Below are positions 12,502-22,936 of a DNA stretch of 64,000 bases, piece by piece; position 1 is the first letter of the stretch, and each line of letters begins with the position of its first letter. The notes below the pieces were generated by a model. The model made no database searches, was not told where the DNA came from, and worked only from the letters and a program-made list of their open reading frames with translations. The stretch is taken from positions 40,066,225-40,130,224 of the forward strand of contig CM068545.1 of the NCBI GenBank assembly GCA_035048495.1, in the 5' to 3' direction. Position numbers and translations under genes: made by a program. Source of the stretch: Euptelea pleiosperma (lineage: Eukaryota; Streptophyta; Magnoliopsida; Ranunculales; Eupteleaceae).

Positions 12502-14380
12502 GCATCAAGTAAGAAGTATATTATTACGTAAGTAGATAATTTGTTTTTATTTTATTTGTTAATCTGTGTTTGGTACCTGTCGAAGTCTAATACATACACA
12601 AATTTCATGTTTATTTGTAATTTCAGACAAGTCAGCGGGGTGGTTCAAGAAGTTTATTAGGTCACTTTATCATGTGGAAGTTCTAAAATGTAGCTGATGT
12701 GCGTGTCATGATCAGGTGATATGTAAGTTATGTGTAGATGACGAATAAGTAAAAGAGTAGGAGATGTGTAGGTGTGTTAACAAGGTTGGATGAGCCGAGA
12801 GAGAAAGGGCGACCTAGGTCAGGCGGAGTATGAACTAGGTCCAAGAAGGAAGCTTAAGTCAGCACCTAAACCACCAGGGCAGGCGTTCAAGCCTTTATTT
12901 GTGACCCAAAGGAAGGAAGATTGGGTGAATGTTACACTACCGAGGAGAGAAAGGAGAGAAGGTTGGAGGAGGAGGCAGAAGAGAAATTCGGATTGGTTCT
13001 GGTTACTTTAGAAATGCGGTTCGAGCGCTTGGTATAAGCAAGTTATGTTAGCGCCATAAGCATTTGCCCCATGGACCAAGATTTTAGAGGGGCAGCTTAT
13101 GGACAAGATAGATGTCATCTCAATCAGTAGTCTCTCTAGCTCTTGGCCACCAAACCTACGATCAGAGCTGTGTCCATGTATCGATCAAGGACTTAGAACA
13201 TGGTACCGTGTTCTTAAAAACACCATCAACAAGTTGATGTAAGAAATGTGAAGAGATGGGTAAGAGCAATACAAGAGTTATTGTAGGTGAAAGCATGTCC
13301 TTTACCTATCATAAATACAGGTAGATGCATGAGGTTATGTACCTTTACAAACGGAAATAGAATTCCAGTAACCATCTCTATACATATTTCCTTTATATGC
13401 TTCTATATCTCATGTGAGATGAGTTAAATGCTAGTAAGTATGATTTTTCTCCAGGTGATATCAAAATCACAGGATGGATCAGGGATTGTCATTTTGGCAT
13501 TCTAGGGGTGGTGATATGATAGCGTTGAGAAGTCTTGTGACAGATCGGGAAGCATCACATTCAACAAGAGTAGAGAACTTCCACATGCTATACAACCTTT
13601 AAGTCTGAGTCTGACTTATTAAACCATACAGAAAAGTCACACAGTATACATTAAAAATATGCTGAAAATTCACACAATAATTATCCTTTATTTACTTCAT
13701 CTCACATCTAAAGCATAAGAACAGAATGTGTGTAGAAAGGGCTTAGGCATCTTATGAGATTCCTGAAAACAATGTTTTACTATTCCAATCTTCATCACTT
13801 TCTTCTTTCTGCAACATGAAGGCTAACCTTGGGCACTGTTTCTTCCTATAACCTTCACTTACAGTCACCAGGACCATGCTTTCCACGACCATCACATGCC
13901 TTGATTATCCATTTATTTTGTGACCTGCTCTGTCAAATGCTTATGTTGTCACCACTCCCTCTACCAGCCAGCTAATTTGCTGCCTTATTTTCTAGTAAGG
14001 GTGAATGAGTCAACTACTCCTTATAGAGTGAGCCCTGCCATTTATTTCACCAACGTCTCTTGATTTATTAAGAGATTCTCCAAATATAAAAATGCAATTG
14101 CTGTCTGAAGCGGTGGTGAGGTGGAGAGCTCAACCGTCTTTGTTACACAGCGACAGAGCTCTTTGGATGTTCTCGATAAAGAGCCCGGAAGATAAAAGTC
14201 TCCTTTCTCGGTTGCTCTAAAGAGGTCTACGTCCCTAAGCTGGGATTGTCGTGTTAAGCTTGCACATGAAAGGTTGCAACAAGATAACCACTGGATTGAG
14301 CTATCATCAAAAAGTCTCATATCAATGCTTAATTATTGGAATTTATGATTGAGGGATGGGCATGGTATCGACGCCTTCTC

Positions 14381-14575
14381 CTATGATAAATTATGGCTTA
14401 AGATGAGAAGAGGAGGATTATAGCACTCGAACCAAAAACTTGTGAGTTTGACGCAGAAGCTGGGAAGTGGGGATCCACATTGAAGATTATATAGACTATA
14501 GAGATGCAAAGGATTCTCAAATGTTGTTTCTGTAGGAGGGATTGACTGGCTGTTGGTTGTGTTCATTGATCTCAA
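14381..14575 (-). pseudogene. Possible decayed Copia gag N-terminal fragment
   Basis: A 64-codon minus-strand frame contains ENPLHLYSLYN followed by a hydrophobic/serine stretch. This weakly recalls the N-terminal pattern of plant Copia gag (asparagine-proline, a histidine/serine-rich loop, then an LVS..L..NY..W segment). The expected tryptophan and alanine-leucine-serine motif would need a frame change near 14430. It lies 1.6 kb from the PBS, farther than usual for Copia gag, so either an insertion separates them or the match is chance. Confidence 0.2.
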
Positions 14576-14829
14576 CGAACTTCTGGAAGAAGGTGGGAGT
14601 CTTTTGGCGCAATGAACATGTTAGAGGAAGAACTCTATTTGTGGAGGGAAATCTAATGGAAGAGGTGTATCCCTAAGTCCCAACTCTCTTGGAGATACTG
14701 TCAAATGCGAGAAACAGAAGGATAAGTATCCCCAAAGAGGATTATCTAAAAAATCGACCCAGACATCTTCTTCCCGGGCTATTTCCTTGTCAAAGGTTAG
14801 GGATCCACAACAGTTTAGAGATTACACGA

Positions 14830-15400
14830 TACTTTCACATCGTAGATTGGAAGTAAATTCCAGTTGACATTACTAAAGACTTCACATTCTACTTTTCCTT
14901 GATCCGATCCGAAGATCTCATCAAACAATGCCATGCTTCTTGCAACCATGATACAGCTCTTGTTAGGATTCTTCTTGCTATAGTGGGCAAAGAAGGTTGA
15001 GTTTATCGTCGTGAGCATGGCGATATAAAGTTTACCTCAATCTGCATTGATTAACCCTTGATCAAGTAAAAAGATTCCACACGCAATGTATTTCGACATT
15101 CTAAGACGTACTGAATCAGAATGTGGCCTCTTTATCTTCTTTGATTTCACAAGAAGATAATTAGTCTCAATCCCACGATTGTGGCAATATCAAGTTTATG
15201 CGAATCAGATGTTGTTTGACCCTTGACCAAGCTAAAAGATGTCTCATAATGCACTATATGAAATTGCACTTTTTCCTTTTCGATGGCACAAAAGTGATCA
15301 AGTTTGATTCCAGAATCGTGATAGTATAAGATTTGTCGAAATTGGATGCCAAATGAGACTCAAATAACCATCTTTGTATGTGCACTTCACAGCATAGAGT
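14830..15400. repeat. Diverged short tandem repeats in the unresolved region
   Basis: Related segments start near 15015 (gcatggcgatataaag), 15177 (gattgtggcaatatcaag) and 15315 (gaatcgtgatagtataag). The first two are followed at similar spacing by 'acccttga.caag..aaaaga'. Periods are roughly 140-165 bp. This is an old internal duplication with no assigned function. Confidence 0.4.
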
Positions 15401-16138
15401 ACATAGGAAGGCACATCCTCTTCTCTTTCCTTTCATTTTTTTGTGTGGTGGTGGCGGCGAGGCTGTAGCCCCAACCAACTCACGTGTTTTCTCTCTCCCT
15501 TTTCTTTCCTTGTTTTATCTATATGGGCCAACTGCAAATGTGCCTGGCAATTGTTGGGCCCATTGAGGGTTGGGCTTGACCGTTGTTGGGTTCGCGGCGA
15601 GTGCGCCTGATTAAGAGCCCTTGGGCTCGCGGCGCCCACCTAAGAACTTTTTCTTCAACCTCTAGAAGGGGGTTTGAGTTCACACCTAGCCCCCAAACCA
15701 GTCAGCCATAATTGCAACTTTGGCCATGGCTACTCAACGTATCGGTGTCCAAATGTTCGTCTAAGTCCGGTGATTCTCCAACGAGGAGAAGGACAACAAT
15801 AGAAATAGGAAAAAGAGGTTTCAACATCTGAATTTTTGCACAAAATGAGGTAAATGGCTAAGAAAAATGCAGCAAAAGGGAAGTGGTAGGGTTTCACAAT
15901 GGTGATAAAAGGCCCTAAAGTATGAACAAAATGTGAATTTCAAATGGCTAAAAAATTCACTCAAAATGGCACGTAAATCAAAATACATTCAATGACAATA
16001 AGTCAAATTTTCTCCCCCAAAATACCAAGATTTCAGAGGCTTCTTCTATGCCGCAAATGACCCAATAAAAATGGGTATAAACACCCAAACCACGGCAAAA
16101 GTCCCACTTAAAATTTTTTTTAACCAAGATTGGAACTT

Positions 16139-16150
16139 GCTCTGATACCA
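16139..16150 (-). other. Retrotransposon primer-binding site, initiator tRNA-Met type
   Basis: The minus strand reads TGGTATCAGAGC, the common plant PBS complementary to the 3' end of initiator tRNA-Met. It lies 3 bp from the inner end of the 394-bp LTR at 16154-16547. This fixes the element on the minus strand with its interior toward lower coordinates. Confidence 0.9.
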
Positions 16151-16153
16151 AAT

Positions 16154-16547
16154 TGATGGAGCGAAAAATCCACCCCTAAACAACAAAAATAATAAAGATA
16201 CTAAAGGAGAAAAATAACAGAAAAATGGAGTTGCAAAGGAGAAGGAAAATGTAGGATTCATTCGATAAAAATTGGTGAAAGCAATGAAGGTAATATCTGT
16301 GGGATCCGGCTCTAATTGAATGTTGCACAAAACTTGTACACACAGTGGCCCAACGCAAGACTTATCGCAGCTCGTGTGGGAGATCGTGACCAGACTCCTC
16401 GATGGTCACAAGATTTTGCCAAATAATCCCTTCAAGAGGGTAGGAGTTCACAACTCTACCACAAAATGATCAAAGAATTAGTCTCTTCTTAAACCTTAAA
16501 GCCAATCTTTGCCCTTGGATTGCCCTCAAAATCCTAGCCTTCCAACA
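16154..16547 (-). mobile_element. 5' LTR of a truncated Copia-type element
   Basis: On the minus strand this 394-bp segment starts TGTTGGAAGGCTAGG and ends GCTCCATCA, giving canonical TG...CA ends. It is followed after 3 bp by the initiator-Met PBS. Length and PBS type fit plant Ty1/Copia LTRs. Only one LTR is visible, so the element has lost its 3' part or was truncated by later rearrangement. Its outer flank (TTCTG at 16548) cannot be paired with a second duplication copy. Confidence 0.75.
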
Positions 16548-17917
16548 TTCTGAAAATTACAAAAAATACCCTTAAAATATAATAAATGAAATAAATTCTT
16601 TTAAAATTCCAAAGTCCCCCCATCTCCTCTTGAGTGGTGTTTGGCTTTGGAGACGAGGAACCCCCGGGTCCAACCTACACCAGTAAGGTATTAATGTTAT
16701 TATGTGGCATATTATCAAATCAGGAATGTTGAGGAGGTTGATTTAGGCTCAATGTGGCAACTTGTCAAGCTAATGAGGAATAGGGCATTCAAAAAAATTT
16801 GATTTCTTTTATTTTATTTTATTTTGATTTGAGGAATGAGAGAGGGTTGTGGGCCATTGGGCCAAGGCTTCTAAAATGGGTGGTCAAGATGGAAAGATCT
16901 ATGGGTGATGAAAGGTCGATGTATGGACTATGGTATGAGTGGTGTGAAGGTCAATGGTTGAGATGGAGAAATGGGAGATCGAGTGGTATGGGAAGACGGG
17001 ATGTATTAATGAGGTCGTGGGCCTCGAGTGAGTGGGATCCTATGTTAGAGTAAGGCATTAGGGTTAGGGTAGAGAAAGAAAATATTGAGGAGAGGAAAGA
17101 GAAATGGTGTAGGACCGTTGGATGGCTAGGGTAGACTTGGTCTGATGGAGTTTGGGAGATTCTAATGGTTAAGCTTTCATGATGTGGGAATCAGATGGTG
17201 ACCGAAGGGATGGGAAGGTTAGATCGTATGGTGAGATGTGAGCAGTCAGGTCATGGAGAGGGGGTTCAGACTGTCGATCTGGGGATCTAATGGTGGGATG
17301 AGAGGATCTAAGGGTCGGATGTTAGGAATCAGAGGGATGAAAGAGAAATGAGAGAGAAACTTAGGGGAGATGAGAGAGAAAATGATAGAGAATAGAGAGA
17401 AAAGTGTTGGCGGAGGGTCATGAACCCTGGTTTTCAATTGTTCTTCACTCGAGCTTTGCCAGTAGAGCAGGCCATCATTTGATGTGGCTTTAAATGCTTT
17501 GGTCCTTCTCTTGGTTATCAGCTCTCTCGCTCTCGTGGTTCCTTGGGCCGGCTCTTCGATCCCCTTGTTCAGCCCGTAATAGGCTCATATCTTTTAGACA
17601 TAGCCTGTGGAATCTTTAAGCTTTGATAATGGGCTTTCATGATTGATTTGGGCCCACAAGTCTCGAGAATCATCCCATCGGGGTTTCCTGCGACAGAAGA
17701 AGCGCATAATGAGACTTTATCAGAACGGCTTAGTATCTAGACTTCTGAAAATATGTTTAATGCCTGCAAATATACCATTTCATCCAGAAAAGTGTGTTCT
17801 ACGCAATAAAAGAGACTCTTACGTAGAAAAGTGGATAATTGGAGCAGTTTTACGTAGGAGAGTGTGATAACACTTAGAAGATAACAGTGGAAAATATGCA
17901 CTTTTAAGCGAATATCA
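16548..17917 (-). mobile_element. 3' LTR (partial) of a deleted Athila-like element
   Basis: 17400-17917 aligns by eye almost throughout with 27000-27528 of the solo LTR. Shared blocks include GGCGGAGGGTC, GGGTTTCCTGCGACAGAAG and TTTTACGTAGGAGAGTG, and the same terminal GCGAATATCA. 16548-17400 is weaker: it shares an A/T-rich 'aaaaaatacccttaaaa' stretch and 'ggatct..gggtcgga' motifs with the LTR U3 but is much diverged. On the minus strand the LTR starts TGATATTCGC at 17917. The Copia-type LTR abuts at 16547, apparently inserted into it. Confidence 0.65.
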
Positions 17918-18895
17918 GCCACGCAAGTCGAATAATATGTATGCGAAAGCAAATAGACAAGCGGCAATGATGCACCCAATAACACCGTATCGCACTCAAG
18001 GCGAGGATGGAGACTTACCTCCCCCGGGCCACGCCACGGGGTCGCCTCCGTGGGATAGGGAGGGGTATCTTAATGGGCTTGGGCCCGACTCCACCTCTTT
18101 GAGCTTTCGCTCCCTACCCACACTGGAATCGTATGCTGCAGAAAAGTTAGATCACACGGTCTAGGTATTCGGGATTCTATTTGGAAGATCCTTGCCTTTT
18201 TTAGGGTTCACAGAGCATGCATTGGATTTAGACAAGTTTTTGAATTATCTTCTAAATTCGAGATGGGGTAAAATTTAAGAATTTCCAGATTGGAAAATAT
18301 CTAGATTGGAAAGTTTCCCGAACTGTGGAGATCTTCCAAGAAAGATTTGATTGCGAGATCCCTTATAATTTTAGAAAATTTCCCAAAATTGAAATTCTGC
18401 TAGATTTGGGGTGTTTCCTTTTGCAGACTTTTCCAAATTCGGGAGAATTCTAAAGATAGAAATTCTTCTAAAAAGGAAACTTCTAAGAGGGAAAACCCTA
18501 ATTAAGCAGAGTTTCAAGATTTTGGAATCTTTCCAAAAATCGCAAATCCTTGATTGGTGATTTCTAAAAATCTGTAGAATATAAAACCCTAATTTTTTTG
18601 AATATCAATTTTTTTATTTTTTTGGTATTTTTCACTTAATCTAGGGTTTCTAAAAAACCCTAGAACAAGATTTAGCAGTTATATGGAAAGCAGTAAAATT
18701 CCTAAATTATTACAAATTTGCACTCGGCCTTCCGAGGCATTAAAAATAGTAATTTAAAAGACTGCTAAAAATCACTAAAAGCAAAAAATAGAAAGTTTTT
18801 CGAAAAGGTCGGGCTGTCCAAATTGAGCAGCTTTTCGCTTCAGCAACTTTCCAATTCCGTCTTTACGTCCTTTTTCGCACTCCCGTACACCCGAG
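17918..18895 (-). mobile_element. Remaining interior of the deleted Athila-like element
   Basis: About 980 bp between the two LTR portions replaces the several-kb interior of an autonomous element. No gag or pol motif is visible. 18020-18060 is GC-rich (CCCCCGGGCCACGCCACGG) and 18230-18670 is A/T-rich with repeated 'aaaccctaa' and 'tctaaa' motifs, like an untranslated leader. No clear polypurine tract lies beside the 3' LTR on the minus strand, so the junction there may also be rearranged. Confidence 0.55.
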
Positions 18896-18909
18896 CGGCA
18901 ACGGCGCCA
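18896..18909 (-). other. Retrotransposon primer-binding site, tRNA-Asp type
   Basis: The minus strand reads TGGCGCCGTTGCCG, matching 14 bases of the complement of a plant tRNA-Asp 3' end. The match fails after that (CTCGG instead of GGGA). It lies 2 bp inside the LTR end at 18912. A tRNA-Asp PBS is typical of Athila-lineage Ty3 elements, which is the basis for the 'Athila-like' label here. Confidence 0.8.
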
Positions 18910-18911
18910 TT

Positions 18912-19295
18912 TGAAACTAGAGTTTTTCGCGTCGTTGATTACGGAAACCCTAGTCTCAATACGTTTGTAATTTTTATCCGATTATCCTACAAAATATGGA
19001 GATATTGTATAGGGATTTGTGTCGGATGTCGATCCGCACTCGGGGTTAGGGCATGCTTATTAACGAACGATTGTAACGAAAATGCCGAGAAAATAATGGA
19101 AAGTTCTTGTTTAGAACGGTGGTCATGAGTTTTAAAACATAATTGATTGAATAAAAGGTATCACTACAATCATTGAATAGATAAAAAGTTCAACACAAAA
19201 CCATGCTAAGATGATATTTATTAATCAATACAAATTACAAGAGTTGCTCCAAAAACAATCTAACTAAGAGAATAAAACCTAACTAAGAATTAAAC
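18912..19295 (-). mobile_element. Truncated 5' LTR of the deleted Athila-like element
   Basis: The + strand start TGAAACTAGAGTTTTTCGCGTCGTTG corresponds to the solo LTR start at 25029. Homology runs through GGATGTCGATCCGCACTCGG to 'aacctaactaa' (25397 in the solo copy). It stops at 19295, where inverted satellite begins, so only about 0.38 of 2.5 kb is left. A candidate AATAAA polyadenylation signal on the minus strand is kept near 19216 (25341-25346 in the solo LTR). Confidence 0.8.
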
Positions 19296-22200
19296 TAGGA
19301 ATGTAACAAACAAATTGAGTCCAATTAAAGACGTTGACGAATGGATGGAGCAAACTTCTTCCGACTGTCCTAAATCTTGTTCCAACACTTCAAATGTGTT
19401 GAAATAATAGTAATGGAAGAGTTTGAGTCAAATTACGGGGTCCGGTTGCGAAAAAGTCACTAGTTATAGGCTTCGGAATGTAACACACAAACTGAGTCCA
19501 ATTAGCGACGTTGACGCACGGATGGAGCAAAATTGTTTCGACTGTCCCGATCTTTTTCAAACACTGCAAATGTGTTGAAACATTAGTAATAGAAGAGTTT
19601 GAGTCAAATTACGAGGTCCGGTTGCACAAAAGTCACTATTTATAGCCTTCGGAATGTAACAAACAAACTGAGTCCAATTAGAGACATTGACGCACGGATG
19701 GAGCAAACTTGTTTCGATTGTCCCGAATCTTGTTCCAAGACTTTAAATGTGTTGAAACAATTGCAATGGAACAGATTGAGTCAAATTACGAGATCCGGTT
19801 GCGAAAAAGTCACTTGTTATAAGCTTAGGAGTGTAACGCACAAACTGAGTCCAATTATAGCCATTGACGCACGAACGGAGCAAACTTGTTCCGACTGTCC
19901 CGAATCTTGTTCCAAGTCTTCAAATGTGTTAAAACAATTGTAATAGAAGATATTGAGTCGAATTACGAGGTCCGGTTATGAAAAAGTCACTAGTTATAAG
20001 CTAAGGAATGTAACGCACAAAATGAGTCCAATTAGAGTCATTGACGCACGAATGGGGCAAACTTGTTCCGACAGTCCCGAATCTTGTTCAACACTTCAAA
20101 TGTGTTAAAACAATTGTAATACAAGATATTGAGCCAAAATACGAAGTCCGGATACGAAAAAGTCAGTAATTATAGGCTTAGGAATATAACACCCAAACTG
20201 AGTCCAATTAGAGACATTGACGAACGAATGGAGCAAACTTGTTCTGACTGTCCTGAATCTTTTTTCAACAGTTCAAATGTGTTAAAACAATTGTAATGGA
20301 AGATATTGAGTCAAATTACGAGGTCCGGTTGTGCAAAAGTCACTAGTTATAAGCTTGGGAATGTAACGCACAAACTGAGTGCAATTGGAGTCATTTATGC
20401 ACGAATGGGGTAAACTTGTTCCGACAGTCCCTAATCTTGTTCCAACACATCAAATGCGTTAAAACAATTGTAATAGAAGATATTGAGTCAAATTACGGAT
20501 TCGGATTGCGAAAAAGTAAGTAATTATAGGCTTAGGAATGTAACACACAAATTGAGTCCAATTAGAGACATTGACGAACGGATGGAGCAAACTTCTTTCG
20601 ACTGTCCCAAATCTTGTTCATACACTTCAAATGTGTTGAAACAATAGTAATGGAAGAGTTTGAGTCAAATTACAGGGTCTGGTTGCGAAAAAGTCACTAG
20701 TCATAGGCTTCGGAATGTAACACACAAACTGAGTCCAAATAGAGACATTGACGCACGGATGGAGCAAAATTGTTGCGACTGTCCTGAATCTTTCTCAAAC
20801 AATTCAAATGTGTTGAAACAATAGTAATGGAAGAGTTTGAGTCAAATTACGATGTCCGGTTGCACAAAAGTCACCAGTTATAGGCTTCTGAATGTAACAA
20901 CCAAACTGAGTCCAATTAGAGTCATAGACGCACGGATGGAACAAACTTGTTTCAACTATCCCGATTCTTGTTCCAACACTTCAAATGTGTTAAAACAATT
21001 ATAATAGAAGATATTGAGTCAAATTACGAAGTCCGATTGTGAAAAAGTCAATAACAAACTTGTTCCGATTGTCCCGAATCTTGTTCCAACACTTCAAATG
21101 TGCTGAAACAATTACAATGGAAGAGATTGAGTCAAATTACGAGGTCCGGTTGTGCAAAACTCACTAGTTATAAGCTTTGGAATGTGACGCACAAACTGAG
21201 TCCAATTAGAGTCATTGATGCACGAATGGGACAAACTTGTTCCTATAGTCCCGAATCTTGTTCTAACACTTCAAATGTGTTAAAACAATTTTAATAGAAG
21301 ATATTGAGTAAAATTACGAATTCTGGTTGCGAAAAAGTCAGTAATTATTGGCTTACGAATGTAACACCCAATCTGAGTCCAATTAGAGATATTGACGAAC
21401 GAATGGAGCAAACTTGTTTCGACTGTCCCGAATCTTTTTTCAACAGTTCAAATGTGTTGAAACAATTGTAATGGAAGATACTAAGTCAAATTACGAGATC
21501 CGGTTGTGCAAATGAAACTAGTTATAAGCTTGGGAATGTAACGCACAAACTGAGTCCAATTAGGGTCATTGACGCACGAATGCGGTAAACCTGTTCCGAC
21601 AGTCCCGAATCTTGTTCCAACACTTCAAATGTGTTGAAACAATTGTAATAGAAGATATTGAGTCAAATTACGAAGTCCGATTGCGAAAAAGTAAGTAATT
21701 ATAGGCTTAGGAATGTAACAAACAAATTGAGTCCAATTAAAGACGTTGACGAACGGATGGAGCAAACTTCTTCCGACTGTCCTAAATCTTGTTCCAACAC
21801 TTCAAATGTGTTGAAATAATAGTAATGGAAGAGTTTGAGTCAAATTACGGGGTCCGGTTGCGAAAAAGTCACTAGTTATAGGCTTCGGAATGTAACACAC
21901 AAACTGAGTCCAATTAGCGACGTTGACGCACGGATGGAGCAAAATTGTTTCGACTGTCCCGATCTTTTTCAAACACTGCATATGTGTTGAAACATTAGTA
22001 ATAGAAGAGTTTGAGTCAAATTACGAGGTCCGGTTGCACAAAAGTCACTATTTATAGCCTTCGGAATGTAACAAACAAACTGAGTCCAATTAGAGACATT
22101 GACGCACGGATGGAGCAAACTTGTTTCGATTGTCCCGAATCTTGTTCCAAGACTTTAAATGTGTTGAAACAATTGCAATGGAACAGATTGAGTCAAATTA

Positions 22201-22771
22201 CGAGATCCGGTTGCGAAAAAGTCACTTGTTATAAGCTTAGGAGTGTAACGCACAAACTGAGTCCAATTATAGCCATTGACGCACGAACGGAGCAAACTTG
22301 TTCCGACTGTCCCGAATCTTGTTCCAAGTCTTCAAATGTGTTAAAACAATTGTAATAGAAGATATTGAGTCGAATTACGAGGTCCGGTTGTGAAAAAGTC
22401 ACTAGTTATAAGCTAAGGAATGTAACGCACAAACTGAGTCCAATTAGAGTCATTGATGCACGAATGGGGCAAACTTGTTCCGACAGTCCCGAATCTTGTT
22501 CAACACTTCAAATGTGTTAAAACAATTGTAATACAAGATATTGAGCCAAAATACGAAGTCCGGATACAAAAAAGTCAGTAATTATAGGCTTAGGAATGTA
22601 ACACCCAAACTGAGTCCAATTACAGACATTGACGAACGAATGGAGCAAACTTGTTCCGACTGTCCCGAATCTTTTTTCAACAGTTCAAATGTGTTAAAAC
22701 AATTGTAATGGAAGATATTGAGTCAAATTACGAGGTCCGGTTGTGCAAAAGTCACTAGTTATAAGCTTGGG
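19296..22771 (-). repeat. 177-bp satellite array, block 2 (inverted)
   Basis: The same satellite as block 1 but reverse-complemented (GAGTCCAATTAGAG, GAATGTAAC). Two copies of the m4-m5 region, 19599-19943 and 22011-22355, are 2412 bp apart, so the block is organised as the 14-mer. The m1 type starts at 20470 on the minus strand. It begins in an m7-type monomer next to the LTR and ends inside m1 at the GAA junction. Confidence 0.95.
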
Positions 22772-22814
22772 GAATAACGAACAGCAGCAATGTTCTGTCC
22801 GTTTGCAGAGGTGG

Positions 22815-22839
22815 CCGGAGTTGCAGCCTGCAACTCCGG
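22815..22839. repeat. Inverted repeat, 12-bp arms, at the inversion junction
   Basis: CCGGAGTTGCAG (22815-22826) and CTGCAACTCCGG (22828-22839) are perfect complements separated by 1 nt. Nearly the same palindrome occurs twice in each solo LTR. Confidence 0.9.
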
Positions 22840-22882
22840 TAGGTAAAAAAAAAAAAAGAAGATGAAGACAGACGCTAGAAGC

Positions 22883-22930
22883 AGAAGAAGAAGAAGAAGA
22901 AGAAGAAGAAGAAGAAGAAGAAGAAGAAGA
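22883..22930. repeat. (GAA)16 microsatellite
   Basis: An uninterrupted GAA/TTC tract of about 48 bp lies directly beside the restart of + satellite at 22937. Serine-rich frames read from it are low-complexity artefacts. Confidence 0.9.
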
Positions 22931-22936
22931 GGGTGC

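Larger units (their letters stand above)
12502..16138. other. Unresolved non-satellite DNA, probably decayed retroelement interior
   Basis: Single-copy-looking sequence between the left satellite block and a minus-strand initiator-Met PBS. It holds no open frame longer than about 95 codons. By position it should include the interior of the minus-strand Copia-type element whose LTR lies at 16154-16547, and other fragments may be present. 12502-13600 has intron-like boundaries (GTAAGT near 12528, TTTCAG near 12626). 15.5-15.65 kb is GC-rich (GGCGCC and GCCGC runs). I could not identify gag, protease, integrase or reverse-transcriptase motifs with confidence. No second copy of the 394-bp LTR is visible, so the element is truncated at its 3' end. 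Confidence 0.5.
22772..22936. other. Orientation-switch junction with hairpin and (GAA)n
   Basis: 165 bp of non-satellite DNA separates minus-orientation satellite (ends ...ATAAGCTTGGG) from plus-orientation satellite (starts CAATGTCTCTAATTGG). It contains an inverted repeat at 22815-22839, an A13 run, and (GAA)16. The order (GCCGGAGTTGCAG hairpin, A-rich run, GAA tract, then a GG.GCCAA-like end) matches a shrunken version of 26103-26395 in the solo LTR. It is therefore probably a remnant of the same LTR family. Confidence 0.7.

Noticed and set aside
12790..13011. 73-codon basic frame beginning MSRERKGD
   Set aside because: Low-complexity arginine/lysine composition with no supporting neighbour, splice or family motif. 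It was considered as a gag fragment but not supported.
17918..18911. A polypurine tract next to the 3' LTR of the deleted element
   Set aside because: The minus strand just upstream of 17917 is mixed sequence (GACTTGCGTGGC), with no purine run. The tract is lost or the junction is rearranged.
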